Below are positions 1-7,858 of a stretch of DNA of 22,588 nucleotides, piece after piece. Below the pieces are notes generated by a model. The model saw nothing but the letters and a program-made list of their open reading frames with translations. It made no database searches and had not been told where the DNA came from. A program made the translations under genes and the position numbers. Each line of letters starts with the position of its first letter. Positions within the stretch are counted from its first letter, which is position 1. The stretch is from Verrucomicrobiota bacterium (lineage in GTDB: Bacteria; Verrucomicrobiota; Verrucomicrobiia; Limisphaerales; SXQI01), in NCBI GenBank assembly GCA_008933045.1, contig WBXJ01000011.1:1-22588 (forward strand), read 5' to 3'.

Positions 1-12
1 CTATTTTTAAGA

Positions 13-41
13 TTGAAACTTAGGCTAAAACGCCCCATAAA
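13..41 (+). promoter_or_regulatory. Possible sigma70-type promoter of serA
   Basis: TTGAAA at 13-18 (5 of 6 to the -35 consensus) is followed after 17 bases by CATAAA at 36-41 (4 of 6 to the -10 consensus). A transcript would begin near base 48, a few bases before the ATG at 55, giving an almost leaderless message, which agrees with the missing Shine-Dalgarno there. The match is modest and sits at the window edge, so it could be chance. Confidence 0.3.
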
Positions 42-54
42 TTGCCTCTTTGTT

Positions 55-1647
55 ATGAACGTACTGATTTGTGATCCAATTTCGCCGAAGGGCATTGCTC
101 TCTTCCAACAACAGACTGAATTCAAGGTTACTGTGCTGGAAAAACGGCTCTCTGAGGCTGAGTTGATTCCTCTGCTAGGGGATGTGGTAGCGATGGTGGT
201 GCGTTCTGAGACAAAGATTACTCGGAAACTGATCGAAAACGCGCCGCTCTTACGGGTCGTGGGCCGTGCCGGGGTGGGGGTGGATAATGTGGATGTGGAT
301 GCCGCCACTCAGCGGGGGATCGTGGTGATGAATACCCCGAGCGGAAATACGATTTCCACAGCAGAGCTGACGTTTTCGATGCTGATGGCTCTAACGCGGA
401 AAATTCCGCAGGCGCATATGTCCATGAAGGCAGGGGAATGGAACCGCAAGGCGTTTCAGGGCACGGAGCTGTATAATAAGACGCTGGGGATTTTGGGGAT
501 GGGCCGGATCGGCACCGAGGTTGCAAAGCGGGCGATCGCGTTCGGAATGCGCGTGGTGGCTTTTGATCCTTATTTAGCTCTGGCTCGCGCAAAAGCTTTG
601 CAGGTCGAGTTGGTTGAAAAAATCGAGGATATCTATCCCCAATGTGACTTTATCACGGTTCACATGCCGATGTCGGACGAGACGAAAGGTATGCTCAATA
701 CGGCGGCCTTCGCGCAGATGAAAAAAGGCGTTCGCCTGCTCAATTGCGCCCGAGGCGGAATCATCAACGAAACCGACCTCTATGACGCAGTCAAATCAGG
801 TCAAGTGGGCGGTGCCGCGCTGGATGTCTACGAAGTGGAACCGTTGCCGAAGGATTTTCCATTGCGTGACCTACCTCAGGTCATCATGACGCCGCACTTG
901 GGTGCGAGCACTGAGGAGGCGCAGGAGAATGTGGGGATCGAGGTGGCAGAAGCCATCACCGATTATTTATTGAAAGGGGAGGTGCGTAATGCGGTTAACC
1001 TGCCCAATTTGGACGCGAAAACTTACGCGATTGTGAAGCCTTACCTGCTTCTCGGCACGCAACTGGGCCGGTTGGTGGCGCAGATGGCACCCAAACGCAA
1101 CGATCGGTTGGTGGTGACGTATGGAGGCAAGGCGGCGGATCTACCGATGGATCCAATCACGCGTTCGGTGCTCAAGGGTTTTCTGGAAAGTGCGGGGGGC
1201 AAGGATGTGAATCAGGTAAACGTCAGATCGCTCGCATTATCGTTGGGAATCACGGTGGATGAAGTGAAGTCGAACGAGGAGTTGGATTATGTGGAGTGGC
1301 TGCATGTAGCGGTGCATTCGGGGGATCAAAAAGTTTCGGCGGGTGGCACGTTCTATGGATCGCATAATCATCCACGCATCGTGCGAGTCAACAGTCGCCC
1401 TGTGGAATTATTGCCCGCGGGTGTGCTATTCCTGATGACGAATAAAGATCGGCCGGGGATCGTGGGCTACGTGGGATCGTTGATGGGTCGGCATCAGGTC
1501 AACATCGCTAGCATGAGCCTGAGCCGCGACAATGAAGGCGGGAATGCATTGACGGTCTTGAACCTCGACAGTGTGCCGCCTCAAGCGTTGCTGGAAGAAA
1601 TTCAACTGGATCCGGATATCAGCAATGTCCGTGTGGTGAAGTTGTGA
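55..1647 (+). CDS. serA: D-3-phosphoglycerate dehydrogenase, long form
   Basis: Cytosolic enzyme that oxidises 3-phosphoglycerate to 3-phosphohydroxypyruvate with NAD, the first committed step of serine synthesis. The 530-residue product has the long-form layout: a 2-hydroxyacid dehydrogenase core with Rossmann GMGRIG at 148-153, the NAD-ribose aspartate D171, catalytic arginine R233 in NCARGG, and the histidine H281 in TPHLG. An intervening substrate-binding domain follows at about 320-450, then a C-terminal ACT domain from about 458 (LMTNKDRPGIVG). The ACT domain suggests allosteric control, by serine in known homologues. I chose ATG 55 because it gives the normal N-terminus MNVLICDP; an in-frame TTG at 13 would add 14 atypical residues and coincides with a possible -35 box. 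No Shine-Dalgarno is visible. The stop overlaps the next gene's GTG by 4 nt. Confidence 0.95.
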   Translation: MNVLICDPISPKGIALFQQQTEFKVTVLEKRLSEAELIPLLGDVVAMVVRSETKITRKLIENAPLLRVVGRAGVGVDNVDVDAATQRGIVVMNTPSGNTISTAELTFSMLMALTRKIPQAHMSMKAGEWNRKAFQGTELYNKTLGILGMGRIGTEVAKRAIAFGMRVVAFDPYLALARAKALQVELVEKIEDIYPQCDFITVHMPMSDETKGMLNTAAFAQMKKGVRLLNCARGGIINETDLYDAVKSGQVGGAALDVYEVEPLPKDFPLRDLPQVIMTPHLGASTEEAQENVGIEVAEAITDYLLKGEVRNAVNLPNLDAKTYAIVKPYLLLGTQLGRLVAQMAPKRNDRLVVTYGGKAADLPMDPITRSVLKGFLESAGGKDVNQVNVRSLALSLGITVDEVKSNEELDYVEWLHVAVHSGDQKVSAGGTFYGSHNHPRIVRVNSRPVELLPAGVLFLMTNKDRPGIVGYVGSLMGRHQVNIASMSLSRDNEGGNALTVLNLDSVPPQALLEEIQLDPDISNVRVVKL

Positions 1648-2663
1648 AAATTTTTCAATTTCATCAAAAAAGAGTAGGCGCCGGTCTCGTGGTGGCGATG
1701 GCATTGACTTTGGGAATCGTTACGATTTCCGCTGAAACCTTGTTTGGAGACCGCGTGGTGGCTAAGGGCAAGGGAATCGAGGTGAAGTTTAGTCAGGTCG
1801 AGGAGGCGGTGATTGCTTTCAAAGCCAGCCGGGTAGGAGCAGGCGAACGGGTTTCGCAGGAATTGGAACAGGAAGCGGAGAGAACGATCCTCGAAAGATT
1901 GGTCGCTACACAACTCCTATTGCAGAGAGCGACGGATGCGGACAAAAAAACTGGAAAAGCCATCGGGAACAAACTGATTGAAGAATCAAAATCCAAGGTA
2001 GCCAATGAACTTGCATTCAAGCGGCAGTTGATCGTTCTTGGTCTCACCTCGGCCCAATTTGAAGCCCAGATTCAGGAGCAATCCCTCGTGAAAGCGGTGA
2101 TCGAACGAGAACTCAAACCCTCCCATGTGATCACCGAGGAGCAGGTTCAAAAATTCTACATCGATAACCCAGACGCATTCCAACTTCCGGAACAATTACG
2201 AGGGTCGCATATTCTTTTTTCTTTTAAAGACCCTATCAGTAAAGTTGACCTTTCCTCTGAAATTGTTGCGATGAAGAAGGAAAATGCCGTTAAAGTTTTA
2301 GCGCGTGCCAAGGGTGGAGAGGAATTCGCGAAACTGGCGAAAGAATTTAGCGATGATCGTTCGCCGGACCATCCGGGTGGAGAATATCTTTTCATCCGAG
2401 GGCAGATGCCCCCTGAGTTTGATGCAGCGGCGTTCACGTTGAAACCCGACCAAGTCAGCGACTTGGTGATGACTCGCTTCGGATATCATATCATCAAGCT
2501 ACACGAACGTATCGCACCCAAAAAATCTGATCTTAATGGGCCGATGAAGGAAAAAATCCGCGATAAACTTCAACAGATCGCGATTCAAAATGATCTGCCT
2601 CGATTGATCGAAAGCCTGAAAAAAGACGCACAAATCATCATCACCTTGGTTGAGAAAAAGTAA
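1644..2663 (+). CDS. Exported parvulin-type peptidyl-prolyl cis-trans isomerase (SurA/PrsA-like)
   Basis: Folding helper expected outside the cytoplasm, catalysing cis-trans isomerisation of prolyl bonds in exported proteins. The 339-residue product begins with a basic stretch and a hydrophobic segment (about 11-29, ending TISA), consistent with a signal peptide or membrane anchor. A helical SurA_N-like region follows at about 45-175. A single parvulin domain spans about 186-288, with the family landmarks GSHILF, FAKLAKEFSDD, GGEYLFIRGQMPPEF and FGYHIIKLHE. The start is GTG 1644, inside the last codons of serA (GTGA overlap), so translation is probably coupled to serA. Pairing with serA does not reflect a shared pathway that I know of. 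SurA usually carries two parvulin domains; having one makes it closer to PrsA/PpiC-like proteins. Confidence 0.9.
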   Translation: MKIFQFHQKRVGAGLVVAMALTLGIVTISAETLFGDRVVAKGKGIEVKFSQVEEAVIAFKASRVGAGERVSQELEQEAERTILERLVATQLLLQRATDADKKTGKAIGNKLIEESKSKVANELAFKRQLIVLGLTSAQFEAQIQEQSLVKAVIERELKPSHVITEEQVQKFYIDNPDAFQLPEQLRGSHILFSFKDPISKVDLSSEIVAMKKENAVKVLARAKGGEEFAKLAKEFSDDRSPDHPGGEYLFIRGQMPPEFDAAAFTLKPDQVSDLVMTRFGYHIIKLHERIAPKKSDLNGPMKEKIRDKLQQIAIQNDLPRLIESLKKDAQIIITLVEKK

Positions 2664-2691
2664 GGCACTTTTCCCCGACCCTGAAAGTGCC
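2664..2691 (+). repeat. Perfect 8-bp inverted repeat after the isomerase gene
   Basis: GGCACTTT (2664-2671) and AAAGTGCC (2684-2691) are exact complements separated by 12 nt, starting at the first base after the TAA stop. The position suggests a terminator or 3'-end stabilising hairpin for the serA operon. No T-run follows on the + strand, so a classic intrinsic terminator is not supported; in the reverse direction the stem is followed by a T-rich stretch. Confidence 0.4.
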
Positions 2692-2765
2692 GTTGCAGAA
2701 TCCGGTGAGCGAGTTTAGGTTTCAAGCTCGATCAAAAACTAATTACCCGTTCGACCTTCAAAAAC

Positions 2766-5129
2766 ATGCGCTGGAATATTTTAACGTGGTGCGGGATTCT
2801 CCTGATGAATGTCGTCCCCGTGATATCCGCCCCCTCAGCAAAGGAGCGGACGCGTGCAGCGCAGGAGGTTCAGGCTGGGTTCGATCGTGACATCCAGCCG
2901 CTCCTCGAAAAATACTGTTACTCCTGCCACGGGAACGGCAAACACAAGGGCGATCTGGCATTGGATCGTTATCGAGTGGTTGAGAACATTCTCGCTGATG
3001 TTAAACCTTGGTTGAGCGTGCTGCGAAATATTCATTCTGGAGAAATGCCTCCCGAGGATAAACCTCAACCCTCGGCCTCTGAGCGTGAACTGTTGGTACA
3101 ATGGATCGAGAATACAGCGTTCTCCGGAGCCTGCGAGAATCCGGATCCGGGCCGAGTCACCATCCGTCGTTTGAATCGGGCGGAGTACAATAACACCATC
3201 AGAGACCTCGTGGCCGTGGATTTCAAACCAGCGGCTGATTTTCCACAAGACGATGTGGGTTACGGATTCGACAACATCGGGGATGTGCTTTCGATACCCC
3301 CAATCCTGTTGGAAAAATATCTCGCTGCTGCCGATAAAATCATGGAAACGGCAATCGTTTCGGGAGGTCCGAAACTTGGCGGTCCAACCCAACGGTTTGA
3401 AGGTGAAAAAATGGAACGCGAAGGGGATCTCTCCGCGATTTATCCCGTGGGCGAAATTGCGATGGGATTATATCGCGAAGGGGAAATTTTTACGAGCGTG
3501 AACCTGAACAAAGCCGGTGACTACGCTGTCCGTATTCGCGCTTGGGGCCAACAAGCGGGCAAAGATTTGCCGCAGATGGAATTACGTGTGGATGGAACCA
3601 AGCAGAAGGTTTTTAATGTGAGAGCTAGTGAAAGGCGTCCAGAGGTTTTTGAATTTACGATTCGTCTGGAAGTGGGTTCGCACCGGATCGGTACCGCTTA
3701 TCTGAACAATTTCAATGATCCGAATGATCCTGTTCCCAGCCGACGAGACAGGAATCTCTTTGTTGATTATGTGGAACTGGTGGGACCATTAGAACCCCAG
3801 CCCTACCCCGAAAGTCACACCAGAATTTTCTTTGCGGGTCCTCCGGAGAAAAATCCCGAGGTCTATGCTAAGGAAATTATTCGACGATTCATCACACGTG
3901 CTTGGCGTCGTCCTGTGACAACTGATGAGACCAGTCGATTAACTGTACTATTCACTCATGCTCAACAGAATGGTGATTCATTTGAGGATAGCATTAAGCT
4001 CGCTTTGGAAGCAGCCTTGGTATCGCCTCATTTTCTATTTCGCGGGGAAGTTCAACCGGACCCTGACAATGCAAAATCCGTCCATCAGATCAATGAATTC
4101 GCCCTCGCCTCGAGGTTATCCTACTTTTTGTGGAGCACGATGCCGGATGAAGAGTTGCTCCAACTTGCGGGTAAAAAGACGTTAAGGAAAAATCTGAATT
4201 CTCAGATCAAACGCATGATGCAGGATCATCGTTCTGAGGCACTGGTTCAAAATTTTGCCGCTCAGTGGCTGCAAATCCGTAGCCTATCCAATGTCGCTCC
4301 CGCCAAGCAGACTTATCCGTCCTTCGATGAAGAGTTGCGCGAAGCCATGGGGAAGGAGACCGAGATGTTCTTTACCAACATCATGCGTGAGGACCGAAGT
4401 TTGCTCGATTTTCTGGAGGCGAACTACACTTTTGTGAACGAGCGGTTGGCCCGTCATTACGGGATCACCGGAATCACTGGGAAGGAGTTTCAGAAAGTGA
4501 GCTTCACGGATGGTCGCCGTGGTGGCCTTTTGACTCACGCGAGCATCCTGACCCTGACGTCCAACCCGACAAGGACCTCGCCGGTAAAACGCGGCAAATG
4601 GATCCTCGAGAACATTCTTGGCACTCCCCCGCCCCCTCCTCCTCCGGATGTGCCTGAGTTGAGCGAGGAGAAGGAAAAAATCTTGTCTGGATCCTTGCGG
4701 CAGCGCATGGAACAGCATCGACAAACCCCAATCTGCGCCTCCTGTCATGCTCGCATGGACCCAATCGGGTTTGGATTTGAAAATTTTGATGGCATCGGTG
4801 CGTGGCGAGAGATGGATGGCAAATTCCCTGTCGAAGCTGACGGCAAATTGGTCAGTGGCCAATCGTTCGAAGGCCCCTCCGAACTGAAGAAAATTTTAAT
4901 GGAACAAAAACGAACTGAGTTTCTGCGGTGCGTGACGGAAAAAATGCTGACGTTCGCACTGGGGCGTGGGTTGGAATATTATGACAAATGCGCGGTCGAC
5001 AAAATTGTGAAGGCGTTGGAGAAAGATCAGTTTCGCTTCTCAACTCTCGTAAATACAATTGTGGGAAGCCTTCCTTTTCAAATGCGCCGTGGCGATTCCA
5101 CTCCGCTCACCACGGCTGATGCAAGGTGA
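2766..5129 (+). CDS. Planctomycete-type cytochrome c protein, DUF1587/1595/1592/1588/1585 architecture
   Basis: Exported haem protein of a family largely restricted to PVC bacteria and relatives; precise substrate unknown, with an electron-transfer or oxidative role usually assumed. The 787-residue product starts with a signal peptide (hydrophobic 8-21). A PSCyt1 haem domain carries C51-x-x-C54-H55, with M94 in GEMPP as a likely distal ligand. DUF1587 follows from about 131 (VTIRRLNRAEYNNTIRDL), then a beta-rich carbohydrate-binding-like stretch at about 215-345. DUF1595 is at about 365-425, DUF1592 at about 440-570, DUF1588 at about 585-685 including a seven-proline run, and DUF1585 at the end. 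A second CxxCH (C657-H661, coded near 4734-4748) lies close to the DUF1588/1585 boundary. It has no DUF1552 partner gene nearby. Its stop is 4 bases from the convergent gene's stop. No Shine-Dalgarno precedes ATG 2766. Confidence 0.9.
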   Translation: MRWNILTWCGILLMNVVPVISAPSAKERTRAAQEVQAGFDRDIQPLLEKYCYSCHGNGKHKGDLALDRYRVVENILADVKPWLSVLRNIHSGEMPPEDKPQPSASERELLVQWIENTAFSGACENPDPGRVTIRRLNRAEYNNTIRDLVAVDFKPAADFPQDDVGYGFDNIGDVLSIPPILLEKYLAAADKIMETAIVSGGPKLGGPTQRFEGEKMEREGDLSAIYPVGEIAMGLYREGEIFTSVNLNKAGDYAVRIRAWGQQAGKDLPQMELRVDGTKQKVFNVRASERRPEVFEFTIRLEVGSHRIGTAYLNNFNDPNDPVPSRRDRNLFVDYVELVGPLEPQPYPESHTRIFFAGPPEKNPEVYAKEIIRRFITRAWRRPVTTDETSRLTVLFTHAQQNGDSFEDSIKLALEAALVSPHFLFRGEVQPDPDNAKSVHQINEFALASRLSYFLWSTMPDEELLQLAGKKTLRKNLNSQIKRMMQDHRSEALVQNFAAQWLQIRSLSNVAPAKQTYPSFDEELREAMGKETEMFFTNIMREDRSLLDFLEANYTFVNERLARHYGITGITGKEFQKVSFTDGRRGGLLTHASILTLTSNPTRTSPVKRGKWILENILGTPPPPPPPDVPELSEEKEKILSGSLRQRMEQHRQTPICASCHARMDPIGFGFENFDGIGAWREMDGKFPVEADGKLVSGQSFEGPSELKKILMEQKRTEFLRCVTEKMLTFALGRGLEYYDKCAVDKIVKALEKDQFRFSTLVNTIVGSLPFQMRRGDSTPLTTADAR
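3739..3756 (+). repeat. Copy 1 of an exact 18-bp direct repeat
   Basis: GCCGACGAGACAGGAATC occurs here inside the cytochrome gene and again at 7055-7072 inside the start of the DMFase-like gene. The copies are read in different frames and opposite senses, so the match is not explained by protein similarity. Probably coincidence. Confidence 0.5.
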
Positions 5130-5144
5130 ACGCTTAGCGGTTCA
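5127..5144. repeat. Imperfect hairpin spanning two convergent stop codons
   Basis: TGAAC (5127-5131) pairs with GTTCA (5140-5144), and GC/GC extends the stem around a TTA loop with one bulged base. The left arm holds the TGA stop of the cytochrome gene, and the loop is the reverse-strand TAA stop of the ABM-fold gene. It could end transcription from both sides, but the stem is short and there is no T-run. Confidence 0.25.
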
Positions 5145-5496
5145 CACCCACCAGCGAAGAAAACCAGATCGGATGCATGCCCTCGAAGGCATTCTTGAGC
5201 TTGTCTAATTCTGCCTGAGGGCCGTGAATTTCTAGGCGATCCAACGAAGCGTTTTGGAGGAGTTGCTCAAGCAAATCAGAGACGTTGGCGAGATGAGCCA
5301 AAGCTCCCTCGGCTCCCACATAACCTTCTCGGCAGAAGATTTTATCTCCGTTGAAGGTGAATTCATAATATAAATTGCCGGACTCCGTCTGGGTTCTCGC
5401 TACGAATTGAGGCATGAGTTTCGTTAGCGCTTCTAGCTTACCAAAGTGCGGTGTGAAATATGGATGCAAGCTGACTACGTTGGAAATGTGGTTCAT
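5134..5496 (-). CDS. Small ABM-fold protein, putative quinol monooxygenase-like
   Basis: The 120-residue product resembles the antibiotic-biosynthesis-monooxygenase (dimeric ferredoxin-like) family. An N-terminal strand leads to a helix (FTPHFGKLEALTKLMPQFVART), then the typical turn and strand E-S-G-N-L-Y-Y-E-F-T-F-N-G, then strand-helix-strand elements with HLANVSDLLEQLL and RLEIHGPQAELDKLK. Members range from quinol monooxygenases to haem-degrading and stress proteins, so the substrate cannot be assigned. It has no signal peptide, so it is probably cytosolic. It is the last gene of a five-gene minus-strand run and lies 83 bases after the DMFase-like gene. The segment 5497-5579 contains no gene. 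No Shine-Dalgarno precedes the ATG. Confidence 0.7.
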   Translation of the reverse strand: MNHISNVVSLHPYFTPHFGKLEALTKLMPQFVARTQTESGNLYYEFTFNGDKIFCREGYVGAEGALAHLANVSDLLEQLLQNASLDRLEIHGPQAELDKLKNAFEGMHPIWFSSLVGVNR

Positions 5497-5579
5497 GTTT
5501 GAATCGTAGGAATTCTATTTTTTGACGGGATGTTTGTTTAAAAACTGGGTAACACAATAATCGGGTAGGATTAACTCGA

Positions 5580-7091
5580 TCAACCCCGACCTCGCATCTT
5601 TTCAAGGATGTTTAAAGTGATGCGTTGGATCCGTGAATCGGGGCCTTTGGGCTCGGTGTAAACTTTGGGGCGAATATATCCGGGAGGCTGACTCAGACCA
5701 TCGGCCCACCAACAAGTTGCGGCGTTAAAAACAAAATTGTCCTTCGGTCCTTGGTAAATGGTGGCGGTATAGATGCCCCCGTTGGGATGACCAGGCGAAT
5801 CCTCAGTAGGTCCAGTCGCAACGATTTTCAAGGAGGGAATTGGAGCGGGATCCCCATGCCATTCCCAACCGATCACTCCCGGAATCCTGTCCCCATTCTT
5901 CATGCCTGTTCCCTCATAAATCCAATGGTCGGCTTTGGCACATATCCAATCCGCACCGCCAGTCACGGAACCAGTGCTGTGCGCACCAACCAGTTCATTG
6001 GCATACGGACGCTCATGAGCAATCGAGCTCATGGATTCAAATTCACGCGTGCCTCCCGGAGGGCCATAAACTCCCACGCGCTCAAAAGCTCGCTGGGATG
6101 GATCAAAAAGAATGCGGCCACAAACTGCATTGCCGGAAAAAAAGCCCACATTCACACCTGCATTGATCGCAGCTTGCACGTTGCGAAACATCTCAATACT
6201 CCAGTATTCGTCATGCCCCACGCTTAGCATTCCTTTAGCACGCAATAATCCACGCGGATCGGTGTGTGTATCAAGGTTCGAGATGTAGGTCACATCAAGT
6301 CCGTGTTCCTCGAGCCAAAAGACCATGGGGAATTCCCAGAGAAAAAACTCTCCAGATCCCAGCGAGAGTGGTTGATCCATGATTTGACAATATTTCCCAT
6401 ACGGCCGATTGAAACTCACCTGCACCTTGCCGCCCCAATACCACTGAGATTTGCCATCGTCGTAGAGTGAGAATTGCGACGGCCACCGATTGTAGGCCTG
6501 CCAAGTTGAATCCGAACATTGGAATATAAAATCCGCCTTACGATCATCGCGTACGATAAAAATTGCGTAGCTTTGCAAGCCTTCACGTTCTGCCGTCAGC
6601 TTGGCAACGTAAACACCACTGGTCCAATCCCGAGGGATTCGGAGCGTTGTGGCGGCCTGCCAGTCGCAGGAGCGAAGTCGCTTGGTGCCTGTTGGTGGAT
6701 CCGTCTGGGTGCGGCCATCAAAAGAGCCCAGTGCCTTGATGAGTCGGCCTCCATTACCTCCATAATAACCAAGGCGAAATATATCAATCGAGAAGCGAGA
6801 AACAGGATTCGTGCTGACGTGAAACGAAATACTCTCCCCTCGCCGAACACTAGTCCGTGAGCAATACCCCTCAATCCAAGGGCACCGATAACGAGAGGCA
6901 GGCTCGACCCGTGTATTGGTGAGCATCCAATCCTTTGTGCCAGGGAGGGAATTCTCACGCTGAATCCGATTCTGAGCACTCGCGGTCACAGCGTTGGCAG
7001 GCATCGCTTGTGCAAGCGAGATGACTCCCGCGCTCACAACCGTTTGCATCGCCTGCCGACGAGACAGGAATCGAGTCGAAGGTTTGTTCAT
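5580..7091 (-). CDS. Tat-exported N,N-dimethylformamidase beta subunit-like protein
   Basis: The 503-residue product matches the large-subunit family of N,N-dimethylformamidase, an iron-dependent amidohydrolase. Visible landmarks are IDIFRLGYYGG (102-112), QCSDSTWQAYNRWP (191-204), the highly typical VGHDEYWS (291-298) and FFSGNAVCGRI (317-327). A characterised bacterial enzyme binds iron through two Tyr and one Glu; I cannot assign those residues here without an alignment. The N-terminus has SRRQAM (10-15) before a hydrophobic stretch and an ANAV/TASA region, a plausible twin-arginine signal, so it probably acts outside the cytoplasm. No small alpha subunit gene lies beside it. Many relatives have no known substrate, so treat the amidase activity as a family guess. 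It follows the exonuclease gene by 118 bases. Confidence 0.8.
   Translation of the reverse strand: MNKPSTRFLSRRQAMQTVVSAGVISLAQAMPANAVTASAQNRIQRENSLPGTKDWMLTNTRVEPASRYRCPWIEGYCSRTSVRRGESISFHVSTNPVSRFSIDIFRLGYYGGNGGRLIKALGSFDGRTQTDPPTGTKRLRSCDWQAATTLRIPRDWTSGVYVAKLTAEREGLQSYAIFIVRDDRKADFIFQCSDSTWQAYNRWPSQFSLYDDGKSQWYWGGKVQVSFNRPYGKYCQIMDQPLSLGSGEFFLWEFPMVFWLEEHGLDVTYISNLDTHTDPRGLLRAKGMLSVGHDEYWSIEMFRNVQAAINAGVNVGFFSGNAVCGRILFDPSQRAFERVGVYGPPGGTREFESMSSIAHERPYANELVGAHSTGSVTGGADWICAKADHWIYEGTGMKNGDRIPGVIGWEWHGDPAPIPSLKIVATGPTEDSPGHPNGGIYTATIYQGPKDNFVFNAATCWWADGLSQPPGYIRPKVYTEPKGPDSRIQRITLNILEKMRGRG
7055..7072 (+). repeat. Copy 2 of an exact 18-bp direct repeat
   Basis: Identical to 3739-3756. 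Here the complement encodes the twin-arginine region of the DMFase-like protein (RFLSRRQ). One mismatch extends the match three bases leftwards. Confidence 0.5.
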
Positions 7092-7209
7092 AGTTCACGC
7101 CACGATGATCTGATTACGCCTTCGTGACAAGTCCGACATTTCTCGAATTGTTTGTGTGGAAGAATCTGCGAAATCCTAGAATTGCATCAAACTATTCGGA
7201 CCCTGACGC

Positions 7210-7824
7210 TTAGGACTTGCCGCGAATGATGCTCACGCAGCTAGCAATGGGAGTTCGTTTGGCGAACGCTTTGATGGATTCGAATGTGTGCAATCCGGCT
7301 AATTCCAAACGCGCCTTGTACACTTTTTGGAATAATTCAACCACTGTGAGGACGTCGTTTTGTGCTTGGTGGCTACGAGACGGGTTCAGCCCATAGGTGG
7401 CCTTTAAAACATCGAGGCGATAGCTGCTAGTTTCTAGTGCAAGACGGCGAGCCAGCATCATGCAACAAAAACCACGCTGCCCACTGGGGGAGACCCTCAA
7501 CCTTGCCCACTCTGGCACTAGGCAACGGTCCCAATCAAAGCTGAGATTATGAGCGACTAGCGGGTAATCACGCGCATAGTCGCGAAAGGCTGAATGGACT
7601 TTTCGAGGGTCTTGGCCGTGTTGACGGAGATAAGCTTGGGTGTAGCCGTGGACAGCAGTGGCATCCGCGGGAATGCGAATATTATGATCCAACAACATTT
7701 GAAACGGTTTGCCGACCGCGTGCCAGCCTTCCATCAACTGACCGCACAACTCGACGATGTGAATTGGTGCGTTTAAGCCGTCAGTTTCGGTATCAATGAT
7801 GATCCATCGTGTTCCCTCTTTCAT
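7210..7824 (-). CDS. DEDDh 3'-5' exonuclease (RNase T / DnaQ-like)
   Basis: Cytosolic exonuclease of the DnaQ-like superfamily that removes nucleotides from 3' ends of DNA or RNA with two metal ions. All five active-site residues are visible in the 204-residue product: D11 and E13 in IDTETDG, D97 in AHNLSFDWD, and H152 and D157 in SHQAQNDV, the DEDDh pattern. The protein is short and carries only the nuclease domain, so it could be a proofreading-type subunit, an RNase T/oligoribonuclease-like enzyme or an uncharacterised relative. It lies 34 bases after the propeller gene and 118 bases before the DMFase-like gene, so co-transcription is possible, but the neighbours share no obvious function. 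No Shine-Dalgarno precedes the ATG. Confidence 0.9.
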   Translation of the reverse strand: MKEGTRWIIIDTETDGLNAPIHIVELCGQLMEGWHAVGKPFQMLLDHNIRIPADATAVHGYTQAYLRQHGQDPRKVHSAFRDYARDYPLVAHNLSFDWDRCLVPEWARLRVSPSGQRGFCCMMLARRLALETSSYRLDVLKATYGLNPSRSHQAQNDVLTVVELFQKVYKARLELAGLHTFESIKAFAKRTPIASCVSIIRGKS

Positions 7825-7858
7825 AAGTAGCTGTTGGTGATCTGAGCCTTTGATGGAT

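Noticed and set aside
13..54. TTG at 13 as the start of serA
   Set aside because: It adds 14 residues not typical of the family; ATG 55 gives the normal N-terminus, and 13-18 matches a -35 box.
2835..3392. Antisense open frame of 185 codons inside the cytochrome gene
   Set aside because: No recognisable domain and fully overlapped by a well-supported gene on the other strand; a shadow frame.
4284..4862. Antisense open frame of 192 codons inside the cytochrome gene
   Set aside because: Low-complexity, Arg-rich translation without family features, opposite a conserved DUF1592/DUF1588 region.
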